Assembly (NCBI RefSeq): GCF_904846715.1 | Contig: NZ_CAJHBU010000004.1 | Span: 62,001 to 126,000, forward strand | Source: Psychrobacter vallis | GTDB lineage: Bacteria > Pseudomonadota > Gammaproteobacteria > Pseudomonadales > Moraxellaceae | Reading direction: 5' to 3' | DNA: 64,000 bases | In this document: in pieces, positions 15,855 through 22,832 of the stretch | Position numbering within the stretch: position 1 is the first letter of the stretch | Layout of the letters: every line of letters begins with the position of its first letter | Notes under the pieces: generated by a model | The model's database searches: none | What the model saw: the letters and a program-made list of their open reading frames with translations, nothing else | What the model was told of the DNA's origin: nothing | Made by a program: the position numbers and the translations under genes

Positions 15855-15885
15855 CCCTTCGAGTTCACAGCTCGAAGGGTTTTTT
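15855..15885 (+). terminator. Strong terminator reading against the surrounding genes
   Basis: CCCTTCGAG (15855-15863) and CTCGAAGGG (15871-15879) form a perfect 9-bp stem followed by six T on the plus strand. All nearby genes are on the minus strand, so it would end an antisense transcript, or act as a hairpin only for the leftward message. Confidence 0.7.
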
Positions 15886-15886
15886 A

Positions 15887-16765
15887 TTAACTTGCTTTTG
15901 CTTTCTCTTCTTTTAAGTGATCCATCGCTTGCAACATATCGCCAAGCTTTTGAATCTTCGCCTTGCGCTTCTCTTCATTTACGATAAATATCCAGCCATC
16001 TGTTTTAGAGTCGTTAAACACTGTATAAACATCTAAGTCATGCTTACGCATCAGTCTCAATACTGATTTAGACGCTACTTTAGCTTCGACAGGCATACTA
16101 CTTGCCGGCACCAATTGCTTACTGAGCAAGGCGGTTAGCAACTCATCCTTATCATCACGCGTGCCACTTACAGTGATAGGCAGCGGATAACGCGCAAAAG
16201 TATCGATAGTGTAAAAAGACTGCCCAGTTTGATTGCAATAAACACGCGCTACTTTTAATCCCTGCTTATGTCTAATGCTCGCAATATCAGCGTACTGCTG
16301 GTGATATCCGTTTATTTCTGTTTCACCCTTTTTTTGACTAATCAGCCTTACAGACTTGCCGGCTTTTAATTCTGCGACTAGGATGGCGCGACGATCTTTA
16401 GCAGCTTTATATTCTGAGTTGGACTTGCCGCGTGCTGGCCTTTTGACTTGCTTGCCGACCCCTTTTGCGCTCCGCAATGGCGTGCGGTCTTTTTTCTGAC
16501 GATGAATAGCCGTACCGCCTTCGAGATTAAGCAAAGCGTCGATATATTCACTTCTTGCCTTTGCTTCACGCGCCTTTTTAGCTTCATGACGTGCCAGCTC
16601 AGACTCATTCACATCATCAATGATGGTTCTGACCTTTGCGCCAGGCTTATCTAAATCGGTAATGCCTTTGTTTTTAGCGAACCATTCAACCGCGTCGATT
16701 GGTGTTGCTGTGTCGCTAACCGTTGCGTAGCGGTTGATATCTGAAAATACCTGTTCTCTTAACAT
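15887..16765 (-). CDS. Hypothetical early phage protein
   Basis: 292 aa from the ATG at 16765, which overlaps the upstream stop (TAATG); a longer frame from 16849 would overlap that gene heavily and is less likely. The N-terminus (TPIDAVEWFAKNKGITDL) and a basic centre (KGVGKQVKRPARGKSNSEYKAAKDRR, described only) suggest a nucleic-acid binder. The C-terminal half is globular with KVARVYCNQTGQSFYTID and ends in a helix rich in Lys and Glu. I do not recognise the family. It belongs to the leftward early operon. Confidence 0.7.
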   Translation of the reverse strand: MLREQVFSDINRYATVSDTATPIDAVEWFAKNKGITDLDKPGAKVRTIIDDVNESELARHEAKKAREAKARSEYIDALLNLEGGTAIHRQKKDRTPLRSAKGVGKQVKRPARGKSNSEYKAAKDRRAILVAELKAGKSVRLISQKKGETEINGYHQQYADIASIRHKQGLKVARVYCNQTGQSFYTIDTFARYPLPITVSGTRDDKDELLTALLSKQLVPASSMPVEAKVASKSVLRLMRKHDLDVYTVFNDSKTDGWIFIVNEEKRKAKIQKLGDMLQAMDHLKEEKAKAS

Positions 16766-17019
16766 TATTGCTGCCCCCACATTCTGTATAAGGTGCCAAG
16801 CACCAGTAAAGCTGCTACTACATGAATAAAGATATAAAACGCTCTCCAAAATGCCGCATCATCAGAGCGCTTATCTGACTTTTCTTGCGCACACTCATTG
16901 ATAACTTGTCTTGCTAGCCTTGCCTTGTGTGCGTAGTCCTGCTCATGCCTTAACTGCGCGCTGGCACGTTCGGCATTGAATTGCTCGCAAGGGTTTGGGT
17001 TTTTATTCGTTGATTTCAC
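16765..17019 (-). CDS. Small membrane protein of the early operon
   Basis: 84 aa starting at GTG 17019, with AAAGGAG 7 bases ahead. The N-terminal ~55 residues are charged and helical, and residues ~59-80 form one membrane segment (AFYIFIHVVAALLVLGTLY). A C-terminal single-pass anchor suggests a cytoplasmic domain tied to the inner membrane. Role unknown; small early phage membrane proteins often affect host exclusion or cell division, but nothing here proves that. Confidence 0.6.
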   Translation of the reverse strand: MKSTNKNPNPCEQFNAERASAQLRHEQDYAHKARLARQVINECAQEKSDKRSDDAAFWRAFYIFIHVVAALLVLGTLYRMWGQQ

Positions 17020-17051
17020 TACTTGACTCCTTTCGGTGACCGAAAATCACC

Positions 17052-17234
17052 TTATTTGATTATTTTTGGTGCCTTTGGGTTGTAGATGCGCTTTCGAGCA
17101 TCTTCCTTGATGTTTTTGACGAGTCTGTTTGTTGCATGACTAACAAATTCTTCCACTGTCAATCCCTGCAACTCAGCCGCTTCTTTGATCGTCTCCCATT
17201 CATCGTCTCGAAAAGACGTTGATATATCGGGCAT
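17052..17234 (-). CDS. Ribbon-helix-helix-like small regulator
   Basis: 60 aa. The sequence MPDISTSFRDDEWETIKEAA then GLTVEEFVSHATNRLV fits the strand-helix-helix pattern of Arc/CopG-type DNA-binding proteins, with a basic tail (DARKRIY). It is followed 2 genes later by a Rha-type regulator and preceded by a second RHH-like gene, so the early operon carries a regulator cluster. The family match is by pattern. Confidence 0.55.
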   Translation of the reverse strand: MPDISTSFRDDEWETIKEAAELQGLTVEEFVSHATNRLVKNIKEDARKRIYNPKAPKIIK

Positions 17235-17262
17235 AACTACTCCTTCGGTTCCCTAAAAACGC

Positions 17263-17463
17263 CTAACTTGCGTCTTTAATACTTGTTAGATTTCGTTCAA
17301 ACTCCTCTCTAAGTTCTTCGACCAGTCTTAATGTGGCTTTGCGAACTAGCGTGCTTTTCTGCAAACCAGTGAGTCCAGCTACATGAGTAATGGCTGCGAT
17401 TTCATCATCATTAAAACGAGCATTAACACGGTTGTCTTTAATGTGCTTAGGGTTGTCGTACAT
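17263..17463 (-). CDS. Second ribbon-helix-helix-like regulator
   Basis: 66 aa. The order is a basic N-terminus (HIKDNRVNARFNDDE), then helix 1 (IAAITHVAGLTG) and helix 2 (QKSTLVRKATLRLVEEL), as in CopG/Arc-type repressors. It lies 3 bases after the Cro-like gene, in the same operon. It is similar in design but not in sequence to the next gene, so the pair is more likely paralogous than duplicated recently. Confidence 0.55.
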   Translation of the reverse strand: MYDNPKHIKDNRVNARFNDDEIAAITHVAGLTGLQKSTLVRKATLRLVEELREEFERNLTSIKDAS

Positions 17464-17466
17464 GGG

Positions 17467-17712
17467 TTATGCCTCCTCTGGTTGTTCATTGATTTCTGCT
17501 AGCTCAGGGCATAGCTCATCTGCTTTGATAGCGCCACTGGTGAGCCTCTCTGCTCGCATAGCATTTATGCTACTAACGCCATGAGCAAAATTTAGCCATC
17601 CGCTTACGGTGCCTTGCTCGACCTTTAGAGCTTTAGCGGTAGCGACTTGACCGCCAAAATGTTTGATTAATCGAGCCGCTGGTTCAAATTTTTTCTTGGC
17701 TTGTGAGTTCAT
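17467..17712 (-). CDS. Cro-like repressor (YdaS/DicC type HTH)
   Basis: 81 aa. An HTH is visible at ~18-40: HFGGQVATAKALKVEQGTVSGWL, followed by the helix MRAERLTSGAIKADELCPEL (~52-71), the pattern of DicC/YdaS-type Cro proteins. It is the first gene leftward from the CI-Cro promoter region, as Cro should be. It should bind the operators at 17742-17815 and turn off the repressor gene to favour lytic growth. Confidence 0.75.
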   Translation of the reverse strand: MNSQAKKKFEPAARLIKHFGGQVATAKALKVEQGTVSGWLNFAHGVSSINAMRAERLTSGAIKADELCPELAEINEQPEEA

Positions 17713-17739
17713 AATTGGCTACCTCTATTATTTAAACCA

Positions 17740-17768
17740 ATAATAAAGGTTTGCCTTTATTTAGTCAA
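17740..17768 (-). promoter_or_regulatory. pR-like promoter of the Cro operon
   Basis: On the minus strand TTGACT (17768-17763), 17 bases and TATTAT (17745-17740) form a near-consensus sigma-70 promoter. The transcript would begin about 20 bases before the Cro-like ATG at 17712. Confidence 0.75.
17742..17761. promoter_or_regulatory. Operator between -35 and -10 of pR
   Basis: AATAAAGG and CCTTTATT form a perfect 8-bp inverted repeat with a 4-base centre. It fills the spacer of the pR-like promoter. The same half-sites occur at 19112-19153 before the pL-like promoter, so CI and Cro probably bind both. Confidence 0.7.
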
Positions 17769-17799
17769 TGATTAATACCGGTAGACCTGTTTGAGTAAG

Positions 17800-17815
17800 T
17801 ATAGGAACACCTATA
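17800..17815. promoter_or_regulatory. Possible second operator near the CI start
   Basis: TATAGG-AACA-CCTATA is a perfect inverted repeat 30 bases before the repressor start. The half-site resembles the TAGGTA and TACCTA units near 19126 and 19155. Confidence 0.5.
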
Positions 17816-17845
17816 AAATACAAGAGATGTAAAATGGAGGGTTTT

Positions 17846-18571
17846 ATGGAACTAAAAGACAGATTGAAGAAAGCCCGAAACTACGCTGGGCTTACTCAAA
17901 AAGAAATCGAAAGTCGAATCAAAGGACTTAAACAATCTAGTTATAGTGAATTAGAGAGGGGTGAAAGCAAGAGTTCCACCAAGTTGATAGATCTGGCAAC
18001 ATTATTCAAAGTTGATCCGGTGTGGCTAGCTACTGGTGACGGCGAGATGCTAACTAAACCCACTCCTTCTGAGTTAATGCAAAGAATAAGAGATATCGAG
18101 AATGGCGGCGCGAGAGATAGCAAGATTGCACCAAAAGGTACTGTAAACATACCTATGGCTGACAACTCAGACGAAGTACCTATTTTGAGCTGGGTAGCTG
18201 CTGGCAGTTGGTCTAACGTAGAAGCGGTTACTTTTGATGACGCTATAGGTAGAGTATCAAGACCAAAAAATCTATCAAAAAATGGTTTTGCTTTAATTGT
18301 ACGAGGGCAAAGTATGATGCCGGAATTTAAACCAGAAGATATTATCTATGTTGAACCAATGGTAGGACTATTCAGCCTAAAAGATAGTGATCTAGTAGTA
18401 GTTCAATGCAACGACGACACGGAAGCTACGTTTAAGCAGTTGGTGCTTGGTGAGAAATTAAATGATATGTATTTGCGACCGCTCAATCCAGATTGGCACG
18501 AACAAAGAATGATGCCAATGGGTGACTGCAACTTAGTAGGTAAGGTGGTGGGTAAATATGTCGAATACTAA
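17846..18571 (+). CDS. cI: CI-like prophage repressor, LexA/S24 type
   Basis: 241 aa from the ATG at 17846, which has GGAGG 5 bases ahead; an ATG at 17834 is in frame but has no good site. An HTH_3 domain fills ~1-60 (GLTQKEIESRIKGLKQSSYSELE, described only). The S24 peptidase domain follows: Ala-Gly cleavage site in SWVAAGSW (~115-122), catalytic Ser in GQSMMPEF (~150-157) and Lys in EATFKQL (~190-196). RecA-triggered self-cleavage should induce the prophage after DNA damage. It diverges from the Cro-like gene, and the C-terminal HTH-free half also allows dimers. Confidence 0.92.
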   Translation: MELKDRLKKARNYAGLTQKEIESRIKGLKQSSYSELERGESKSSTKLIDLATLFKVDPVWLATGDGEMLTKPTPSELMQRIRDIENGGARDSKIAPKGTVNIPMADNSDEVPILSWVAAGSWSNVEAVTFDDAIGRVSRPKNLSKNGFALIVRGQSMMPEFKPEDIIYVEPMVGLFSLKDSDLVVVQCNDDTEATFKQLVLGEKLNDMYLRPLNPDWHEQRMMPMGDCNLVGKVVGKYVEY

Positions 18572-18727
18572 TGATTGGTCTTATTTATGGGTGTGCCATT
18601 TTTTGAAGCACGCTAAACCAGTCAGCACTCTACCGGCTGGCTGGTGCGTTTACCGCGAAGCTTTAGATTGGGATTAGTTTTTACGCGTACACGCCAGCAC
18701 GCTTGAGACTGGCTATTAAGGATTGAT

Positions 18728-18925
18728 ATGATTGAAGTAAAATTTATACCAAATATATATTATGCTCAATGCCCAATAGGAATAATGGCTTCATCGAATG
18801 AAGTGCAAGCTGATTTCACTGTTACTGTTGATGCTGTCGATTCCAACGCTGAGATGCAAAAGCAAGCGAAGGAGAAACTATTGACGTTTTTAGATTCTTT
18901 GATAACCGACTTAAGGGATTCTTAG
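18728..18925 (+). CDS. Small protein downstream of the repressor
   Basis: 65 aa with AAGGA 5 bases before the ATG at 18728. The product (begins MIEVKFIPNIYYAQCPIG) has a strand-rich first half and a C-terminal helix. A terminator at 19078-19102 follows, so it may share the repressor transcript. A minus-strand frame at 18822-19037 overlaps its 3' end, and only one may be real. No family recognised. The 156 bases between the repressor and this gene hold only an imperfect hairpin near 18620. Confidence 0.5.
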   Translation: MIEVKFIPNIYYAQCPIGIMASSNEVQADFTVTVDAVDSNAEMQKQAKEKLLTFLDSLITDLRDS

Positions 18926-19077
18926 CAACATTGGAAATATGGTTTTCCACTTCTTCGATGGTTAGCTTATTTCTCTTGTTGTCGATAAGAAGGTAAGCAA
19001 GAGCGATCATTACTGATAACTTAAAAATATTGTCCATAACACACCTTTAACAATTAATTTCACATTACTTTATCACC

Positions 19078-19102
19078 AAACCGCCCTCGTTGGCGGTTTT
19101 TT
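19078..19102 (+). terminator. Terminator ending the repressor transcript
   Basis: AAACCGCC (19078-19085), a 6-base loop and GGCGGTTT (19092-19099) are followed by more T on the plus strand. It lies just before the operator and promoter region at 19112-19196. Confidence 0.75.
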
Positions 19103-19111
19103 ATTGCCTAA

Positions 19112-19153
19112 AATAAAGGTATGTAGGTATTTATTTATACATTTACCTTTATT
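19112..19153. promoter_or_regulatory. Operator cluster before the pL-like promoter
   Basis: AATAAAGGTA (19112-19121) and TACCTTTATT (19144-19153) are perfect 10-bp inverse copies, with TAGGTA between and TACCTA just after. The AATAAAGG half-site is shared with the pR operator at 17742-17761. Confidence 0.65.
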
Positions 19154-19167
19154 TACCTATATTGAAC

Positions 19168-19196
19168 TTGACATACAATATCGGCATACCTATAAT
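19168..19196 (+). promoter_or_regulatory. pL-like promoter
   Basis: TTGACA (19168-19173), 17 bases and TATAAT (19191-19196) match the sigma-70 consensus exactly. It drives the plus-strand operon starting at 19372. About 170 leader bases lie before the first gene and hold no clear ORF. Confidence 0.85.
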
Positions 19197-19371
19197 TAAC
19201 CACATAGAAACGGCAAACGCCTTGCGAGCAATCGCTAAAACTATTTAAAAACTTTGAATACATAGAACCATCTTGAAGCGCGTTCAACCAGATTGGGCGC
19301 AGGAATGGATGGCTATCGTAAGTGATGTAAATCGCATTGCTTACCATAGTCATTAAATAAGGATAAGAGGT

Positions 19372-19623
19372 ATGAAATTAATACACATAGTGCATGTTCA
19401 AAAATTCAACAAGCGCCATATGCCTGAGCAATTGCATTACGTAGGAACCGTAAGAGAGTTAGCCAAAAAGCTAGTCGGTTATCAGCAAAGAGGTGATTTT
19501 GAGACTGTGCAAGAGCTGCTAGGTCATTTACGCAAAAGCGATGTCGATAAGGATTTTGACTTGGTGCATAGCTATGAAGTTAAAGCAGAAAGCGCTGTGA
19601 TGCGAAGTCAGATTAGTGGTTGA
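19372..19623 (+). CDS. First gene of the rightward early operon, unknown function
   Basis: 83 aa, with AAGGA 8 bases before the ATG. The product is soluble and charged, with a helical part (GTVRELAKKLVGYQQRGDFETVQELL, described only) and a polar end. In lambda the first pL gene is N; this protein has no clear Arg-rich motif, so an N role is not supported. The gene is flanked by a 12-base inverted repeat (19223-19234 and 19647-19658). Confidence 0.6.
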   Translation: MKLIHIVHVQKFNKRHMPEQLHYVGTVRELAKKLVGYQQRGDFETVQELLGHLRKSDVDKDFDLVHSYEVKAESAVMRSQISG

Positions 19624-19777
19624 ACAAGAAGTTATTACAACATAGCCGATTGCTCGCAGTCGTCTATCTCGTAACAACTTTTGCAAGGCTAGGGGTTGCT
19701 CCCGAATGACAGCTATTTACACCCTTATGCTGTCACTGCCTTGCTCCTTTTTACCTCAATCAAATAAGGAGCCAATC

Positions 19778-19948
19778 TTGGTAAATAAAGCAGAACCATT
19801 AAGCCGACGCGACCAATTAGCGGCCTCGATTATGCAAGGCATTATCACTGCTAATGCTGGCAAGCGTGTAGGTAGCTATGAAATGGCAGAAACAGCAGTT
19901 AAGCATGCCGACGCTTTAATCAAAGCTCTTAGCAAAATTCAGGCATAA
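19778..19948 (+). CDS. Small phage protein of LSRRDQLA type
   Basis: 56 aa if begun at TTG 19778, which has AGGAG 6-7 bases ahead. An ATG at 19706 gives 80 aa but would add a hydrophobic, unlikely N-terminus. The core EPLSRRDQLAASIMQGIIT with a C-terminal helix (ETAVKHADALIKAL) is common in small proteins of tailed phages, with no assigned function. It lies in the rightward operon, before the exported protein gene. Confidence 0.55.
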   Translation: MVNKAEPLSRRDQLAASIMQGIITANAGKRVGSYEMAETAVKHADALIKALSKIQA

Positions 19949-19977
19949 AAAAACCCAATCAGCAACGAACTGATCGG
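19948..19977 (-). terminator. Terminator-like hairpin reading against the operon
   Basis: On the minus strand CCCGATCAG and CTGATTGGG pair with one G-T mismatch around a 7-base loop and end in seven T. The surrounding genes are on the plus strand, so it would end an antisense transcript. Confidence 0.45.
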
Positions 19978-20003
19978 GATACTTCTTACAACGGAGATTC
20001 ATT

Positions 20004-20285
20004 ATGACACGCTACTTAAAGCAAATCAATATTCAGCTGGCAAGTAAGCTCGCAATATCCGCCCTTCTCGCCAGCGCAGTAGTCGCAACTGGTGCCAATG
20101 CGTTAGCAACCGGCATCGAAGCGCAAGACCAGGTGCATTTAGAGCACAAGGTTTATCTCGATGAAAACAGCAGTCGTGACCATGACGACGATATGAGCTG
20201 GGAAGAGTACGAGGCTAGCCAGCAGGCTAAGACGGCAGCTCATGCAAATTCAGTGATAGCGAAAGCGTATGGGAGGCAACTATGA
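20004..20285 (+). CDS. Small exported protein
   Basis: 93 aa. The N-terminus has a basic start (MTRYLKQINIQLASK), a hydrophobic core (LAISALLASAVVATGANA) and an Ala-rich cleavage region near residue 35, so it is probably secreted to the periplasm. The mature part is short and acidic (SRDHDDDMSWEEYEASQ). AACGGAG precedes the ATG. It overlaps the next gene by 4 bases (ATGA). Function unknown; such early exported peptides sometimes alter the host envelope. Confidence 0.6.
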   Translation: MTRYLKQINIQLASKLAISALLASAVVATGANALATGIEAQDQVHLEHKVYLDENSSRDHDDDMSWEEYEASQQAKTAAHANSVIAKAYGRQL

Positions 20286-20620
20286 GTACCAAGTACAAGG
20301 TAATGACCGACGCCGAGCTTATCGATGAAGGTCTTGATTGCGATGTTGATAGCCTGGCTTATGAATTGGCTGTCACGCTAGACGCTTTACCGATTAAGCA
20401 TGGCGATATTCAAGCCAGCGACGATAAGCCATGTGGCGGTTGCGAAGACCTCCAGCGCGAGATAAATAGTCTTGAATGGGATGTGTCTCAGTTGCAAAAC
20501 GATATCGATAATTTAGATATGGATCGTTTGATTGCTGGCGTGAAAGCAGCTAAGCAGGCAGTTAAGTCAGCCCACAATCGCGTTAACTTTATCTTAGGGT
20601 TGGGAGGCGATAATGAGTGA
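20282..20620 (+). CDS. Phage protein with coiled-coil centre
   Basis: 112 aa. After an acidic N-terminal part there is a CGGCEDLQRE motif (~51-60) and a heptad-rich helix (INSLEWDVSQLQNDIDNLDM, ~61-80). The C-terminus is a basic helix. It could dimerise through the coiled coil. It overlaps neighbours on both sides by a few bases, so it is in a translationally linked chain. No family recognised. Confidence 0.6.
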   Translation: MSTKYKVMTDAELIDEGLDCDVDSLAYELAVTLDALPIKHGDIQASDDKPCGGCEDLQREINSLEWDVSQLQNDIDNLDMDRLIAGVKAAKQAVKSAHNRVNFILGLGGDNE

Positions 20621-20801
20621 CCACCAACAGCAGCAAGCCGGTTTTGAATGGCGAGATCAGGAAGAAGAACGCTGGCACGCTGAGAATATCAGTGGCGATC
20701 TTCAGCTTAGTATGAGCGAGCTTGCAACAGCTCAACCAATTATCGACCAGATGTTAGAGCAGTTTGATAGCGTGTTTGGTCAAAGCAAGGAGAGTATCTG
20801 A
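20613..20801 (+). CDS. Small acidic phage protein
   Basis: 62 aa, Gln- and Glu-rich (begins MSDHQQQQAGFEWRDQEEE), with one predicted helix in its second half (ATAQPIIDQMLEQFDSVFG). It overlaps the genes on both sides by 8 and 1 bases, which supports translation. It precedes the annealase gene. No function is recognised. Confidence 0.5.
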   Translation: MSDHQQQQAGFEWRDQEEERWHAENISGDLQLSMSELATAQPIIDQMLEQFDSVFGQSKESI

Positions 20802-21697
20802 TGCAGTTTATTAAAGCAGAACGTAAAAAATCCAAGCTACGCTTAGCGATAGCAGGTGTAAGTGGTAGTGGTAAGACCACTGCTGCATTGCAGATAGCCA
20901 AAGGTCTTGGCGGAAAGGTGGCTGTGATTGATACTGAAAATGGTTCATCCAGCTTGTACTCAGACCGTTTTGATTTTGATGTGTTAGAGCTTGAGGCACC
21001 CTATACGCCTGAACGATTCATCCAAGCGATTGAAGTCGCAGAAAACGCAGGTTATGACACAGTTATCATCGATAGCATGTCGCATGAGTGGATTGGCTCT
21101 GGTGGTTGCTTGGAGATAAACGATACGTTAGCTAAAACCAAGTTTAAAGGCAACTCATTTGGTGCATGGGGCGAGGTTGGCACAAGGCATCGCGGTTTCT
21201 TAGAGAAAATTGTCACTAGCAAAATTCATATAATTGCTACGGTCAGAATGAAGTCTGAGTACGTCCAAGAAGGTAAAAAGGTGTTCAAGGTTGGCATGAA
21301 GTACGAAATGCGAGATAACTTTGAGTACGAATTTACCACTGTTTTTGACTTATCGCACGAAGGTCATTACGCAGTTGTTAGTAAAGACAGAACATCAATC
21401 TTTGATGACTGCCCTTTTCTTATAGCGCCTGAGACTGGTGCCAAGCTAGATAGTTGGCTTAATAGCGGTAAAAATTACTATATGTCTGACGAGCAGGTTG
21501 CAGAGTTAAATCGCTTAGTAGGCGCCCTTCCTTCTGAAACTCAGCTAAAGATACATAGCAAGTACCCCAATTTTGCAGAAGAACCGGATGCAAGATTTGA
21601 TGAGATAGAAGCCGGTCTTAAAGGAATGATTGAAAAAATGGTTATCGCTAGACAGCAGCAATCTGATATTCAAGAAAACCAACAACAAACGGCGTAA
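20801..21697 (+). CDS. Sak4-like RecA-fold ATPase / single-strand annealing recombinase
   Basis: 298 aa. The P-loop GVSGSGKTTAALQIA (~18-32) is followed by VAVIDTENGSSSLY (~40-53), a Walker B in YDTVIIDSMSHEW (~84-96) and a conserved FGAWGEV (~122-128). This is the AAA_24/Sak4-like group of short RecA-type phage recombinases that anneal DNA strands with help from SSB. The ssb gene lies one gene downstream and ninB is on the other arm. The C-terminal ~50 residues are Gln-rich and variable, perhaps the SSB contact. Confidence 0.82.
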   Translation: MQFIKAERKKSKLRLAIAGVSGSGKTTAALQIAKGLGGKVAVIDTENGSSSLYSDRFDFDVLELEAPYTPERFIQAIEVAENAGYDTVIIDSMSHEWIGSGGCLEINDTLAKTKFKGNSFGAWGEVGTRHRGFLEKIVTSKIHIIATVRMKSEYVQEGKKVFKVGMKYEMRDNFEYEFTTVFDLSHEGHYAVVSKDRTSIFDDCPFLIAPETGAKLDSWLNSGKNYYMSDEQVAELNRLVGALPSETQLKIHSKYPNFAEEPDARFDEIEAGLKGMIEKMVIARQQQSDIQENQQQTA

Positions 21698-21717
21698 GCC
21701 ATAAAAGGAGCGCTGTT

Positions 21718-22272
21718 ATGCGTGGAGTTAATAAAGTGATAATCGACGAAACGGACTGGGATGAGTTTGATATGTACTTATCAGGCATGTCGATACCAGA
21801 GGTAAGCGAACGTACAGAAATACCTTTATCAACACTACGTTTTCGCTTTAAAAAAGCAGGAATACTGAGAAGCCGTGCAGATGGAGTTAGAGGCGCGGCT
21901 GATAAGGGTAGATTATCTAGCAACAAAGGCGTTAGTCGTGAATTTACCCAAGAATGGTGTGACAACTTATCTAAAGCGAAACTAGCTTCTGGTGAAAAAA
22001 ACAGTACCGGGATAGACACCTCTAAAGGTTATCCAAGATTTACGCGTGGTAAGAACAAGGGTGTTTTCGTTCATAAGTTTGTAATGGAAACATGGTTAGG
22101 CCGCAAGTTAGTTGATGGTGAATGCGTGCATCACATTGACGGTAGTAGAACAAATAACGATATAAATAACCTTTGCTTAATGACGCTTTCAGGTCATGCA
22201 AAATTGCACAGACTGCAAGATGAGCTTGAAGGCAAACAAAGACAACGTAACGAAAATGGAGAGTTTTTATGA
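21718..22272 (+). CDS. HNH homing endonuclease wedged before ssb
   Basis: 184 aa. The first nine residues (MRGVNKVII) nearly repeat the start of the SSB that follows (MRGVNRVII). Next comes an HTH-like part ([22 protein letters not shown], described only) and a C-terminal HNH-3 type core: [15 protein letters not shown] (~119-133) and [20 protein letters not shown], ending with GHAKLHRL. This is the layout of free-standing phage homing enzymes. Its stop overlaps the ssb start (ATGA). The likely story is insertion at the 5' end of ssb, using its start signals; this is inference. Confidence 0.8.
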   Translation: MRGVNKVIIDETDWDEFDMYLSGMSIPEVSERTEIPLSTLRFRFKKAGILRSRADGVRGAADKGRLSSNKGVSREFTQEWCDNLSKAKLASGEKNSTGIDTSKGYPRFTRGKNKGVFVHKFVMETWLGRKLVDGECVHHIDGSRTNNDINNLCLMTLSGHAKLHRLQDELEGKQRQRNENGEFL

Positions 22273-22823
22273 GAGGCGTTAATCGAGTAATCATCATTGG
22301 CAACCTTGGCGCTGATCCTGAAGCGCGCCAATTCGATGGTGGCGGTAGCGTCACCAATATCTCAGTAGCAACTTCTGAGCAATGGACCGATAAAAACTCG
22401 GGTGAGAAGCGCGAAGCCACGGAATGGCATAGGGTGAGTTTGTTCAATCGCCTTGGTGAAGTTGCAGCGCAGTACCTTCGCAAAGGCAGCAAGGTGTATA
22501 TCGAAGGTAGTTTGCGTACTCGTAAGTATCAAGATCCGCAAGGTCAAGACCGTTATGTTACTGAGATTCGTGCTGATCAAATGCAGATGCTAGATGGTGC
22601 TGGCGATAACAACCAGCAAGGTGGTTATAGCAAACCAGCGCAACAAGGCTATCAGAACAACCAACAGCAGAATAATCAGCAGCAAGGCTATCAGAACAAC
22701 ATGAGCAATCAAGGTCGCCCAGCTCAGCAGAATCAGCAAGGCGACAATCAGCAGCAGAACAACGGTCACATGCCAGCCAACAACCACCCACCCTTAGATG
22801 ACGACTCAGACATACCGTTCTAG
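22269..22823 (+). CDS. ssb: Single-stranded DNA-binding protein
   Basis: 184 aa. An OB-fold fills ~1-110: [14 protein letters not shown] (~7-20), [16 protein letters not shown] (~32-47), [19 protein letters not shown] (~52-70) and [16 protein letters not shown] (~71-86). Then comes a long Gln/Asn/Gly-rich linker and the acidic tail DDDSDIPF that recruits partner proteins. It coats single-stranded DNA in replication and serves the Sak4-like enzyme encoded upstream. The tail is complete, so it can probably also bind host SSB partners. Confidence 0.93.
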   Translation: MRGVNRVIIIGNLGADPEARQFDGGGSVTNISVATSEQWTDKNSGEKREATEWHRVSLFNRLGEVAAQYLRKGSKVYIEGSLRTRKYQDPQGQDRYVTEIRADQMQMLDGAGDNNQQGGYSKPAQQGYQNNQQQNNQQQGYQNNMSNQGRPAQQNQQGDNQQQNNGHMPANNHPPLDDDSDIPF

Positions 22824-22832
22824 GAGATAATC

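Noticed and set aside
19153-19353. Minus-strand open frame over the pL region
   Set aside because: It runs through the consensus pL promoter and leader in the opposite direction, with no ribosome site and no protein likeness.
22590-22791. Long minus-strand frames opposite ssb
   Set aside because: They are the antisense of the Gln/Asn-rich linker, where such frames appear by base composition.
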